Shown in pieces: positions 41,661 to 50,216 of a stretch of 64,000 nucleotides of DNA (position 1 is the first letter of the stretch; each line of letters starts with the position of its first letter). A model generated the notes under the pieces. That model ran no database searches. It was not told the DNA's origin and worked only from the letters and a program-made list of their open reading frames with translations. The position numbers were made by a program, and so were the translations under genes. This DNA comes from Robertmurraya sp. FSL R5-0851 (GTDB taxonomy: Bacteria; Bacillota; Bacilli; Bacillales; Cytobacillaceae), in assembly GCF_038002965.1 (NCBI RefSeq), contig NZ_JBBOOE010000001.1, forward strand, positions 3,391,001 to 3,455,000. Reading direction: 5' to 3'.

Positions 41661-41910
41661 AAAAAGCCATGAGAGATATCTCATGGCTGCGTGAATGCAC
41701 GTACATAAATACGGACTTATACACAGTGAGATAGCTCTCCAAGACATACCGTCTTGACAATCCAGTATTTATTCAACACAGGACCAGCAGATATGGCAAT
41801 TCAGAGACCTATCCACTTCGGCGAACATCCCCTTTCACAGCTTTTCATTGAATCTCAGTATTCTCAAAGCTGGTACTAATGGTGCTCGCACCTCTACCTT
41901 CACTTAATAA
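41661..41910 (-). promoter_or_regulatory. Lysine riboswitch (L-box) upstream of lysC
   Basis: The minus strand begins with GGTAGAGGTGCGAGC (41885-41899) and continues with TTAGTA, GAAAAGCTGTGAAAGGGGAT and TTCGCCGAAGTGGATAGG, the conserved core of the lysine aptamer. It ends in a terminator at 41661-41688, stem AGCCATGAGA / TCTCATGGCT then TTTTTTG. Lysine binding should terminate transcription before lysC. Confidence 0.95.
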
Positions 41911-41968
41911 TTAAGTGATTAATATAAAATTTCCCTAATTATAGCACAGCCTCCTGGTGACGGCAATG

Positions 41969-43741
41969 CTATTCTTGTAGTTTTCTCATTAATAAATCTA
42001 CTGTATTTTGTGGAAGTCCTATGGATAAAAAGTCCTCTTTGGTTGCTTCCTTCATTTTTTTTACCGACCCAAAGGCTTTTAATAATTGCTTCTTCCTTTT
42101 CTCTCCGATTCCTGGAACGTCATCCAAAATCGACTGAAACACGTTTTTTCCTCGAAGTTGCCTGTGAAACGTGATGGCAAATCGATGTACTTCGTCTTGA
42201 ATTCGTTGAAGCAAATAAAACTCCTGGCTATTCCGTTCAAGCGGAACCACCTCTAATGGCTTTCCGTACAATAACTGCGAGGTTCTATGTTTATCATTTT
42301 TCACCAGTCCAGTTATCGGAATGTCTAGACCTAGTTCATTTTCCAAAATATCTCTTACTGCTTCAACATGGCCTTTTCCACCGTCTATCATAATCAGATC
42401 AGGAAGCGGAAGATTTTCTTTTAGTACACGAGAATATCGGCGTCTTGTTACTTCCCTCATTGATTCATAATCATCAGGACCCTCAACAGATTTAATCTTG
42501 TATTTTCGATACTCTCTTTTGGCTGGCTTTCCGTCAATAAATACAACCATCGCTGATACAGGGTCTGTTCCTTGGATGTTTGAGTTGTCAAATGCTTCAA
42601 TTCGGTGGGGGGTATAAATGGCCAGTTGCTCTCCTAGTTGCTCGACTGCTTTAATCGTTCTCTCTTCATCTCGCTCAACGAGTGAAAATTTTTCTTTTAA
42701 AGCAATGATTGCATTTTTAGTAGCTAACTCGACTAGGTCCTTTTTCTGTCCACGTTTCGGCTGCAAAACTTTTGTTTGTAGGAGTTGTTCCGCTAATTCT
42801 AGATCGACTTCATCACGTAACAAAATCTCCTTTGGTTTAAAATGACTAGATTGATCGTAAAATTGACCTAAAAACGTTAAAAATTCCTCTTCCGCTTCTC
42901 CGTAAATAGGGAACATGGAAATGTCTCTCTCAATCAGCTTGCCTTGGCGAACAAAAAATACTTGAACACACATCCACCCTTTATCAACCGAATAGCCGAA
43001 CACATCTCGGTCTGTAAAATCAGTGGTTGTCATTTTTTGTTTTTCCATGGTTGCTTCGATGTGGGCTATTTTATCCCGGAAATCCTTCGCTCTTTCAAAA
43101 TCAAGTTCTTCTGCAGCAGCTTGCATCTTAAGTGTAAGGTCTTTTTTTATGTCCTTGTAACCACCATTTAAAAATCTTGTAATTTCTTCTACAAGTTCTT
43201 TATAAGTGGATTCTTTTACTTCCTTCACACAGGGAGCCAAACATTGACCTAGATGATAATATAAGCACACTCTATCAGGCAAAGTTGAGCATTTTCTTAA
43301 AGGATAAATTCGATCCAAAAGCTTTTTGGTTTCGTTCGCAGCAGAGACATTGGGATACGGTCCAAAATATTTCCCTTTGTCTTTCTTTACCTTACGGGTT
43401 GTAATCAGGCGAGGATGCCTTTCTGCCGTTAACTTAATAAATGGATACGTTTTATCGTCCTTTAGCATCACATTATACTTTGGATCGTGTTTCTTAATTA
43501 AATTTAACTCTAGAATTAATGCTTCAATATTGGAAGATGTAACGATATATTCGAAATCCTCTATTTCAGAAACAAGCCTTTGCGTTTTTCCATCGTGAGA
43601 CCCAGTAAAGTACGATCTGACACGGTTTTTCAATACTTTTGCTTTACCAACATATATAATGGTCCCTTGCCGATCCTTCATCAAATAACATCCAGGTTGA
43701 TCAGGTAATAAAGCAAGTTTATTTTTTATCATCTCATTCAA
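41969..43741 (-). CDS. uvrC: Excinuclease ABC subunit C
   Basis: 590 residues. Makes both incisions in nucleotide excision repair. N-terminal GIY-YIG nuclease ([19 protein letters not shown]), UVR/UvrB-binding motif near residues 200-235 ([17 protein letters not shown]), RNase H-like endonuclease domain ([22 protein letters not shown]) and C-terminal HhH pair ([20 protein letters not shown]). Start TTG at 43741, 8 nt after GGAGG, giving [12 protein letters not shown], which lines up end to end with B. subtilis UvrC; the ATG at 43732 is too far from the SD. Confidence 0.95.
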   Translation of the reverse strand: MNEMIKNKLALLPDQPGCYLMKDRQGTIIYVGKAKVLKNRVRSYFTGSHDGKTQRLVSEIEDFEYIVTSSNIEALILELNLIKKHDPKYNVMLKDDKTYPFIKLTAERHPRLITTRKVKKDKGKYFGPYPNVSAANETKKLLDRIYPLRKCSTLPDRVCLYYHLGQCLAPCVKEVKESTYKELVEEITRFLNGGYKDIKKDLTLKMQAAAEELDFERAKDFRDKIAHIEATMEKQKMTTTDFTDRDVFGYSVDKGWMCVQVFFVRQGKLIERDISMFPIYGEAEEEFLTFLGQFYDQSSHFKPKEILLRDEVDLELAEQLLQTKVLQPKRGQKKDLVELATKNAIIALKEKFSLVERDEERTIKAVEQLGEQLAIYTPHRIEAFDNSNIQGTDPVSAMVVFIDGKPAKREYRKYKIKSVEGPDDYESMREVTRRRYSRVLKENLPLPDLIMIDGGKGHVEAVRDILENELGLDIPITGLVKNDKHRTSQLLYGKPLEVVPLERNSQEFYLLQRIQDEVHRFAITFHRQLRGKNVFQSILDDVPGIGEKRKKQLLKAFGSVKKMKEATKEDFLSIGLPQNTVDLLMRKLQE

Positions 43742-43820
43742 AAGGGTCACCTCCAACTACAAAACTCTATGATTTTATTATAAAGTTTTTTTGAGGGGAT
43801 AAATAGTAGGAGCCAACTGG

Positions 43821-43850
43821 AAAAGAAAAAACCACTCAGATGAGTGGTTT
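43821..43850 (-). terminator. Terminator of trxA
   Basis: Perfect 10-bp stem AAACCACTCA / TGAGTGGTTT with a 2-nt centre, followed by TTTCTTTT on the minus strand. Confidence 0.9.
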
Positions 43851-43857
43851 ACGCATT

Positions 43858-44172
43858 TTATAAATGTGAGTTTAAGCGCTCTTCTAAAGCTTCTTTCGGT
43901 TGGAAGCCGACAACTTTATCAATTACTTCTCCATCTTTCATGATAAGAAGTGTTGGAATGCTCATTACTCCATACTTCGCTGCAGTTTCTTGGTTTTCGT
44001 CAACATCAATTTTAACGATTTTGACTTTGTCTCCCATTTCAGAATCAAGCTCTTGAAGAACTGGAGCAATCATCTTACATGGACCACACCATGGAGCCCA
44101 AAAGTCTGCAAGCACTAGGCCTGTACCTGTTTCTGTTGAAAAGTTTTGATCTGTAGCATTTGAAATAGCCAT
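43858..44172 (-). CDS. trxA: Thioredoxin
   Basis: 104 residues. General disulfide reductase; active site WCGPC with C29 and C32, cis-proline loop MSIPTLL. ATG at 44172 is 7 nt after AAGGAGG and gives the usual MAI start; an ATG 6 bp upstream lies too close to the SD. Confidence 0.98.
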   Translation of the reverse strand: MAISNATDQNFSTETGTGLVLADFWAPWCGPCKMIAPVLQELDSEMGDKVKIVKIDVDENQETAAKYGVMSIPTLLIMKDGEVIDKVVGFQPKEALEERLNSHL

Positions 44173-44354
44173 TTTCATGCCTCCTTAAGTATTGCTTCGA
44201 GAAGTAAATCTCGATTGCGTTTAGTAGTAAAATACTATCGTCAGTATATCACCGTTTTTCAGTCGATGCTAATAAAATGTCTCGCTGTTGTTTTCTTATG
44301 TAATTTGCCCAATTTATAAAACGATATTCTTTCATTGATACAGCTTGAAAGAGG

Positions 44355-44382
44355 AAAGAGCGGCTCTTTTAATCCGCTCTTT
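44355..44382 (-). terminator. Terminator of the fadR-fadB-etfB-etfA operon
   Basis: Stem AAAGAGCGG / CCGCTCTTT with a 10-nt loop, then CCTCTTTC on the minus strand; U-tract is imperfect. Confidence 0.75.
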
Positions 44383-44387
44383 GACCG

Positions 44388-45365
44388 TTACGCATTGATT
44401 TTCAATTTTTTAAATTCCTCTGTTAATAGTGGGACCACTTCAAACAAATCTCCGACAATTCCATAGTCAGCCACTTTAAAAATATTTGCTTCCGGGTCTT
44501 TATTGATAGCCACGATAACCTTTGAGTTAGACATTCCAGCTAAATGCTGAATCGCTCCAGAAATTCCACAAGCAATATAAAGGTCCGGTGTCACGACTTT
44601 TCCTGTTTGACCAATTTGTAAGGAATAATCGCAGTACTCTGCATCACATGCACCCCTTGAAGCTCCTACTGCTCCTCCTAATACAGTAGCAAGTTCTTTT
44701 AAAGGTTTAAAGCCCTCTTCGCTCTTCACACCACGTCCACCGGCAATAACAACTTTTGCTTCAGAAAGATCGACACCCTCACTTGCTTTTCGTACAACCT
44801 CTTTAATAATGGTACGTAGATCTTTTATGTCAACCGTTAAAGAATTGACTTCTCCTGAAAGTGATTCATCCTTTGGAAGGGCAGGAATGTTATTCGGTCG
44901 GACGGTAGCAAAAATAAGTCCTTCCGTCACTATCTTCTTTTCAAAAGCTTTACCTGAGTAGATCGGTCTGGTAAATACAACATTTCCACCAGCCACTTCA
45001 ATAGCTGTTGCATCAGAGATTAATCCAGAATTCAATTTCCCAGCAATTCTTGGAGAAAGATCTTTCCCCAGTGCTGTGTGTCCAAACACAAGTCCCTCTG
45101 GCTTTTCTTCTTCAATCACAGCCAAGAGTGCTTGCGAATAACCATCAGATGTATATTGAGCAAGCTCGGCATGTTCAACCACCACCACGCGGCTAGCTCC
45201 ATACTGAATGAACTCCTGTCCTAAAGCGCTTACACTTTTACCAACTAAAACACCAACCACTTCTCCACCTTCAGAAATTGCCTTCCCCGCAGACAATGCT
45301 TCAAAAGACACATTACGTAAAGCTCCGTCTCTAACTTCCCCTAAAACTAACACTTTTCTAGCCAT
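44388..45365 (-). CDS. etfA: Electron transfer flavoprotein alpha subunit
   Basis: 325 residues. With EtfB it takes electrons from acyl-CoA dehydrogenases to the quinone pool. C-terminal FAD domain with GGRGVKSEEGF, GASRGACDAEY, QIGQTGKVVTPDLYIACGISGAIQHLAGM (about 255-285) and AINKDPEANIF. Last gene of the fad operon. Confidence 0.97.
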   Translation of the reverse strand: MARKVLVLGEVRDGALRNVSFEALSAGKAISEGGEVVGVLVGKSVSALGQEFIQYGASRVVVVEHAELAQYTSDGYSQALLAVIEEEKPEGLVFGHTALGKDLSPRIAGKLNSGLISDATAIEVAGGNVVFTRPIYSGKAFEKKIVTEGLIFATVRPNNIPALPKDESLSGEVNSLTVDIKDLRTIIKEVVRKASEGVDLSEAKVVIAGGRGVKSEEGFKPLKELATVLGGAVGASRGACDAEYCDYSLQIGQTGKVVTPDLYIACGISGAIQHLAGMSNSKVIVAINKDPEANIFKVADYGIVGDLFEVVPLLTEEFKKLKINA

Positions 45366-45414
45366 CTAGTTCCCCTCCTGTAAAATTTAATTCCGCTCGT
45401 ATAAAAAAGAATGA

Positions 45415-46188
45415 TTATACTACCTTTGCTTCTGTATGAAGAAGAGAAACAAGTTCTTTTACTTGATCGTTCAAGTCACCTGCTAACACCTTACCAGCTT
45501 TTTTTTTAGGTGGTAAGTAAATTTCAATTGTCTTTGTTTTAGCTTCTACATCATCTTCTTCTAAGTCAAGATCGTCTAATTCTAACTCTTCTAACGGTTT
45601 TTTCTTTGCCTTCATGATTCCAGGTAAAGAAGGATATCTTGGTTCATTTAATCCTTGCTGTGCCGTGACTAATAGGGGAAGACTGGTCTCAATGACTTCT
45701 GAATCGCCTTCAACATCGCGAACAACCGTTGCATTTGTCCCCTGTATGTCAAGCTTAGTAATAGTTGTTACATAAGGGATTTCAAGTAATTCTGCCACAC
45801 GTGGGCCGACCTGACCTGAACCACCATCAATAGCTACATTTCCAGCGATAATTAAATCAACTTCTTGATCTTTTAAGTATTGAGCAATGATTTTGGCTGT
45901 TGTATACTGGTCAGAAGCTTCAATCTCTTCTTCAATATTTACAAGTACCGCTTTATCTGCTCCCATAGCTAAAGCAGTGCGAAGCTGTTTCTCCGATTCT
46001 TCACCACCAACAGAAATAACGGTTACTTCGCCACCATGTGCATCACGAACTTGAATGGCTTCTTCAACCGCATATTCATCATAAGGATTGATGATAAATT
46101 CAGCACCATCTTCATTAATCTTTCCGCCAGCAATCGTTATTTTCTCTTCCGTATCAAACGTTCTCTTTAACAATACAAAGATATTCAT
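45415..46188 (-). CDS. etfB: Electron transfer flavoprotein beta subunit
   Basis: 257 residues. AMP-binding partner of EtfA. Signature VRDVEGDSEVIETSLPLLVTAQQGLNEPRYPSLPGIMKAKKKPL near 160-203. ATG at 46188 follows AGGAGGGG; the frame extends to 46215 without an SD. Confidence 0.96.
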   Translation of the reverse strand: MNIFVLLKRTFDTEEKITIAGGKINEDGAEFIINPYDEYAVEEAIQVRDAHGGEVTVISVGGEESEKQLRTALAMGADKAVLVNIEEEIEASDQYTTAKIIAQYLKDQEVDLIIAGNVAIDGGSGQVGPRVAELLEIPYVTTITKLDIQGTNATVVRDVEGDSEVIETSLPLLVTAQQGLNEPRYPSLPGIMKAKKKPLEELELDDLDLEEDDVEAKTKTIEIYLPPKKKAGKVLAGDLNDQVKELVSLLHTEAKVV

Positions 46189-46257
46189 AAGTTCCCCTCC
46201 TATATATCTAAACATTTAATTGGTTCTAAAGATTAAGAAAATTTAATGTAAAAAAAT

Positions 46258-47031
46258 TTATTTTCCCGTAAACTTAGGTTCTCTCTTTTCGATGAACGCA
46301 GAAATACCTTCTTGCCCATCTTTCGATAAGAAAACCCTTTCAAATAACTCTACCTCTTTTTTTACACCTGAATAATACTCATCTGTCTTGCCAAGGTTAA
46401 GTAATTCAATTGCTGCGCTAAGTGCAATAGGACTCTTCTTAGCGATTTTCCTTGCCATTTTATAAGCCTGATCAAGTAACTCTTCCTCACGATAAGCATG
46501 ATTTGCAAGTCCGTATTGAACCGCTTCTACTCCCGTGATTGCCTCACTTGTAAACAACATTTCTGCAGCCCTAGCTACCCCCACATATCTAGGCAGGCGT
46601 TGAGAACCAGCAAAGCCAGGTACCAAACCAAGTTGAAGCTCCGGTAAGCCTAGTTTGGCATTTTCTGTGACAAGTCGGAAATGACATGCCATCGCAAGCT
46701 CCAAGCCTCCGCCTAAAGCAGCCCCATGAATGACGGCAATAATTGGTTTTGGGTAACGCTCCATTCGTTCAAACAAATCTTGACCAAGAGTGGAAAGACT
46801 ACCAAAATCCTCACCTGTAGAAATCGTTGTAAACTCTTTAATATCTGCTCCTGCTGAGAAAAATCTCCCCTCACCACGCAATACGATAACTCGAATATCC
46901 TGATGAAATTCGATTTCATCAAGAATATCCGACAGTTCTTTTAACACTTGAGATGATAACGCATTCGCTGGAGGACGTTCAATTTTAATTGTTGCAATGA
47001 ACTCTTCATGAGACCAATGCAAAAAGCCCAT
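46258..47031 (-). CDS. fadB: Enoyl-CoA hydratase
   Basis: 257 residues, crotonase family. Hydrates trans-2-enoyl-CoA in beta-oxidation. Oxyanion-hole motif FSAGADIKEF, catalytic glutamates expected in ALGGGLELAMACHFRL (E114 region) and LPELQLGLVPGFAGSQRLPR. Gene context fadR-fadB-etfB-etfA supports the fatty-acid role over other crotonases. Confidence 0.93.
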   Translation of the reverse strand: MGFLHWSHEEFIATIKIERPPANALSSQVLKELSDILDEIEFHQDIRVIVLRGEGRFFSAGADIKEFTTISTGEDFGSLSTLGQDLFERMERYPKPIIAVIHGAALGGGLELAMACHFRLVTENAKLGLPELQLGLVPGFAGSQRLPRYVGVARAAEMLFTSEAITGVEAVQYGLANHAYREEELLDQAYKMARKIAKKSPIALSAAIELLNLGKTDEYYSGVKKEVELFERVFLSKDGQEGISAFIEKREPKFTGK

Positions 47032-47061
47032 AGGTTCTCCCCCTCATTCGTATAGTAATGA

Positions 47062-47646
47062 TTATCTCTTTTCACACCCGTTAATTAATAGTTTCTGAAC
47101 CGGTTCTGCAAGTGCTGTTAAATCATATTTTTGCTCATTCATGACCCAAGTTGTAACAGTTTCATCCATTGTTCCAAAGATCATCTGCCTTGCCAAGCGA
47201 ATATCAAGATCTTCTGAAAATTCACCAGAATCTCTTCCCTCAATAAGTATATTGTCAACCACATGTAAATAACCTTTTAATACTTCATTAATTTTTAAGC
47301 GAAGGTCTTTATTTGATTGTCGCAATTCTAGCTGTGTGACGATTGCTAAATGACGATCCTTTGATAGCATTTGAAAATGCATATCAATCATAAGTAATAA
47401 CTTTTCTGCTGCGCTTTTCTTCCCCTCTAACTTCTCTTCCATCTTTTCTATAAAAGCCCCCATTTTTTCTTGAAAAAGAGAAATGAGGATATCTTCTTTG
47501 TTTTTAAAATACAAATAAATGGTTCCATCAGCAACTCCTGCTTGTTTTGCAATTTTAGAAACTTGAGCTTGGTGATACCCATTTTCTGCTATTACAATGA
47601 CAGCTGCATCGATAATCTGTCGATACTTTGGTTTATCTTTTTTCAT
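47062..47646 (-). CDS. fadR: Fatty-acid degradation repressor FadR (TetR family)
   Basis: 194 residues. TetR N-terminal HTH: IIDAAVIVIAENGYHQAQVSKIAKQAGVADGTIYLYFKNKEDIL (about 11-54), very close to B. subtilis FadR (YsiA). Binding is relieved by long-chain acyl-CoA in that species. ATG at 47646 is 8 nt after AGGAGG. Has its own strong promoter with a FadR operator at the start point, so it is autoregulated and controls fadB-etfB-etfA. Confidence 0.96.
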   Translation of the reverse strand: MKKDKPKYRQIIDAAVIVIAENGYHQAQVSKIAKQAGVADGTIYLYFKNKEDILISLFQEKMGAFIEKMEEKLEGKKSAAEKLLLMIDMHFQMLSKDRHLAIVTQLELRQSNKDLRLKINEVLKGYLHVVDNILIEGRDSGEFSEDLDIRLARQMIFGTMDETVTTWVMNEQKYDLTALAEPVQKLLINGCEKR

Positions 47647-47682
47647 AATCATACCCTCCTTTCAAGAAGGTTGTTGCATTTA

Positions 47683-47700
47683 TGAATGAATCATCATTCA
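47683..47700 (-). promoter_or_regulatory. FadR operator at the fadR promoter
   Basis: TGAATGAATCATCATTCA: perfect 7-bp arms TGAATGA / TCATTCA, 4-bp spacer, fitting the known B. subtilis FadR box. It starts 7 bp after the -10, over the start point. Confidence 0.92.
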
Positions 47701-47707
47701 TAAATTA

Positions 47708-47736
47708 ATAATAGTTTGTAAACGAATTTCTGTCAA
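47708..47736 (-). promoter_or_regulatory. Sigma-A promoter of fadR-fadB-etfB-etfA
   Basis: -35 TTGACA (47731-47736, perfect), 17-bp spacer, -10 TATTAT (47708-47713). Confidence 0.88.
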
Positions 47737-47810
47737 GGATTTCACGTATTATTTACACTATTATCATGCCATAACTAAATGGACTGTACAAGCCTGCTTT
47801 CGCAAAAATA

Positions 47811-47829
47811 AACAGCCGACGAATCGGCT
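47811..47829 (-). terminator. Terminator of lcfA
   Basis: Minus strand stem AGCCGA-TTCG-TCGGCT (UUCG tetraloop) followed by GTTTATTTTTG. Separates lcfA from fadR. Confidence 0.75.
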
Positions 47830-47837
47830 ATGGAGAA

Positions 47838-49541
47838 TTAAGCCTGTTTCTCTTGATTGTCATCTCTTTTCCTTTTTTCTTCTTCGACCAATGCTCTCCT
47901 TAATATTTTACCCACTGCTGTTTTTGGAAGTTCTGATCGAAATTCATACATTCGAGGAACCTTATAAGCAGCAAGATGCTTTCTTGCAAAAGCATTTAAC
48001 TCTTCCTCTGTAGCAGAAGCACTTTCCTTCAACACAATATATGCCTTTACCGTCTCACCCCGATATGGGTCGGGAACTCCAGCAACAACAACCTCTTGCA
48101 CACTAGGATGCTCATACATCACTTCTTCAATTTCTCTTGGATAAATATTAAAGCCACCAGCGATAATCATATCTTTTTTACGGTCAACAACAAAGAAATA
48201 TCCTTCATCATTCATATATCCTAAGTCTCCCGTAAGAAGCCAGCCATCTCTTAACACTTGGTCGGTCTCTTCCGGCTTGTTCCAGTATCCCTTCATGACT
48301 TGTGGTCCCTTTACAGCAATCTCGCCAATTTCACCAGGTGGTAATGGCTCTCCGGTTTCAAAGGATAATATGACCGAATCCGTATCTGGCCACGGTACCC
48401 CAATACTTCCTTTAATGCGAGGACGATCCCATAAAAAATTTGAATGAGTCACTGGAGAGGATTCTGTCAATCCATAACCTTCCACAAGCTTTCCGCCCGT
48501 TATTTCCTCAAATTTCTCTTGTACCTCTACTGGAAGAGGCGCGGAGCCTGAAATACATGAATCGATGGAAGAAAGATCGTATTTGGAAAGGTCTGGGTGA
48601 TTTAACAAACCGATATATATAGTTGGTGCTCCTGGAAATAAAGTTGGCCTTTGTTTCTCTATTGTCTTTAATGTCTGTTCTGGATCAAACTTCGGAAGCA
48701 ATACCATCTTTTGTCCTTGCATGACGGAAAGGATCATAACAGCAGTCATACCGTACACGTGGAAAAATGGGATAATGGCTAAAATGGTTTCTTCCCCTCG
48801 TTTGCATTTATATAACCAAGCGTTACTCATTGATGCATTAGAAACAAGGTTCTTATGAGTAAGCATAACCCCCTTAGGTGCACCGGTCGTACCACCTGTG
48901 TATTGAATAATAGCTAGATCTTCTTCAAAATCGACTGAAAAGCTTTTTAGCTCTTTATTTGATTGCTTAATAATCTCTGTTAATACATGATGACATCCCT
49001 CATGCTTAACAGTCACGGTAATTCCATATTGTTTCTTTTGGATAAATGGATAAATGAGATTTTTTGGGAAGGGTAAGTAATCCTTGATAGCGGTTACAAT
49101 AATATGTTCTAAATTGGTTTGTGTGAATACTTTGCTGACGCGTGGAAATAAAATATCTAGGGTCACGATGGCTTTTGCACCAGAATCCTTCATTTGATAT
49201 TCGATTTCTCTTTCTGTGTACAACGGGTTTGTCGGAACCACAACTCCCCCGGCTAGTAAAATCCCGTAGTACGTAATAACAGCTTGAGGACAATTAGGAA
49301 GCATCATTGCGACTCGGTCACCTTTTTCTAACCCGAGCTTTTGTAAATAAGAAGCTAGTTTACACGCATGATCATTTAACGTTTCATAGCTCATTTCCTT
49401 GCCCATGAAATGAATCGCCGATTTATTCGGAAACTCCTTTGCTGCGTTCGTCAAATAGGTTTGAACTGGTTCTGACTTGTACGTCAAATTAGCCGGTATT
49501 TCCTCTGGGTAATTTGCAAGCCACGGCCTATGTTCACTCAT
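47838..49541 (-). CDS. lcfA: Long-chain fatty acid-CoA ligase
   Basis: 567 residues, AMP-binding superfamily. Activates fatty acids to acyl-CoA with ATP. P-loop-like motif YTGGTTGAPKG near 211-221, GYGLTE, TGDLGYMND, and the C-terminal catalytic lysine in LPKTAVGKILRRAL. Own promoter TTGTCA-17-TATAAT and own terminator. Start is 8 nt after AGGAGG. Position equals B. subtilis lcfA. Confidence 0.95.
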   Translation of the reverse strand: MSEHRPWLANYPEEIPANLTYKSEPVQTYLTNAAKEFPNKSAIHFMGKEMSYETLNDHACKLASYLQKLGLEKGDRVAMMLPNCPQAVITYYGILLAGGVVVPTNPLYTEREIEYQMKDSGAKAIVTLDILFPRVSKVFTQTNLEHIIVTAIKDYLPFPKNLIYPFIQKKQYGITVTVKHEGCHHVLTEIIKQSNKELKSFSVDFEEDLAIIQYTGGTTGAPKGVMLTHKNLVSNASMSNAWLYKCKRGEETILAIIPFFHVYGMTAVMILSVMQGQKMVLLPKFDPEQTLKTIEKQRPTLFPGAPTIYIGLLNHPDLSKYDLSSIDSCISGSAPLPVEVQEKFEEITGGKLVEGYGLTESSPVTHSNFLWDRPRIKGSIGVPWPDTDSVILSFETGEPLPPGEIGEIAVKGPQVMKGYWNKPEETDQVLRDGWLLTGDLGYMNDEGYFFVVDRKKDMIIAGGFNIYPREIEEVMYEHPSVQEVVVAGVPDPYRGETVKAYIVLKESASATEEELNAFARKHLAAYKVPRMYEFRSELPKTAVGKILRRALVEEEKRKRDDNQEKQA

Positions 49542-49594
49542 TCTCCATCCCTCCTACAAAGAAATTGTATAGAAATTTCTGATTACTCATCTTA

Positions 49595-49623
49595 ATTATA
49601 ATATAGTGAATAATATGTGACAA
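49595..49623 (-). promoter_or_regulatory. Sigma-A promoter of lcfA
   Basis: -35 TTGTCA (49618-49623), 17-bp spacer, -10 TATAAT (49595-49600). No good FadR box overlaps it. Confidence 0.82.
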
Positions 49624-49673
49624 TTTAATTTCTCCTACTATATGTTTATGGACATAATAAATTGTCCTACTAC

Positions 49674-49703
49674 AAAAAAAAATCGCCTATAAAAGGCGAT
49701 TTT
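49674..49703 (-). terminator. Terminator after the 25-codon ORF
   Basis: Stem AAAATCGCCT / AGGCGATTTT with a 5-nt loop, followed by further T. The stem base overlaps the stop codon of the small ORF. Ends the transcript from zapA/cvpA-polX-mutS2-yshE or part of it. Confidence 0.9.
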
Positions 49704-49779
49704 AAAAGACTAAATAAAAAATTCCTATAAACATAAAGATCCCACAAAGGATTAGAAGTATTTTTGCTAGCTTTTCCAT
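49702..49779 (-). CDS. Putative 25-residue single-span membrane peptide
   Basis: Small ORF of 25 codons (start MEKLAKILLILCG, end YLVF-stop). It has a lysine-flanked N terminus and then one continuous hydrophobic segment (residues 6-25), the layout of a small membrane protein. SD AAAGGAG is 7 nt before the ATG and overlaps the yshE stop codon, so translation is probably coupled to yshE; the terminator follows at once. I do not recognise a family. Alternative: non-coding 3' end of the yshE mRNA. Confidence 0.6.
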   Translation of the reverse strand: MEKLAKILLILCGIFMFIGIFYLVF

Positions 49780-49791
49780 TTACGTACTCCT

Positions 49792-50199
49792 TTAAGATAT
49801 GCCTGCGCCAATCACATACGATAATCCAACTGATATAACCATTGAAATGAATCCTACTGCTCGATTGTCATTCTGAATTTCTTCATCAATTCTAAATTTA
49901 GGTGTTAAAAACTCAAAAATAAAATAAGCTACCAATAGTAAAAAGAAACCAAATACTCCCCAACCAATCATGGTTATGAGTGAATCGTGCTGCTCAATCG
50001 AATGCCTAAAAATATTGGCGATCCCAAAAATTTTCCCACCGGTCGCCATAGCAACAGCCACATTTCCATTTTGAATTTCTTCCCAATTACGGTACTTCGT
50101 CACAAGTTCAAAAATAGCAAGAAATACGATCATACATAAAATAACGACACTGCAATAAGCGGCTATATGAACATATTCATTCTCCCAGAAACCGTTCAA
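49792..50199 (-). CDS. yshE: DUF350 membrane protein YshE
   Basis: 135 residues, four hydrophobic segments arranged as two similar halves (YCSVVILCMIVFLAIFELVT / NRAVGFISMVISVGLSYVIG), as in DUF350 proteins. Function unknown. Start is TTG at 50199, preceded by AGGAGG; no ATG is available nearby. It lies 17 bp after mutS2, as in B. subtilis. Confidence 0.87.
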   Translation of the reverse strand: MNGFWENEYVHIAAYCSVVILCMIVFLAIFELVTKYRNWEEIQNGNVAVAMATGGKIFGIANIFRHSIEQHDSLITMIGWGVFGFFLLLVAYFIFEFLTPKFRIDEEIQNDNRAVGFISMVISVGLSYVIGAGIS

Positions 50200-50216
50200 C
50201 TTCCTCTTCCTCCTAC

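Noticed and set aside
49582..49600. Possible FadR box at the lcfA start point
   Set aside because: Only 8 of 14 arm positions fit TGAATGA-N4-TCATTCA; too degenerate to claim.
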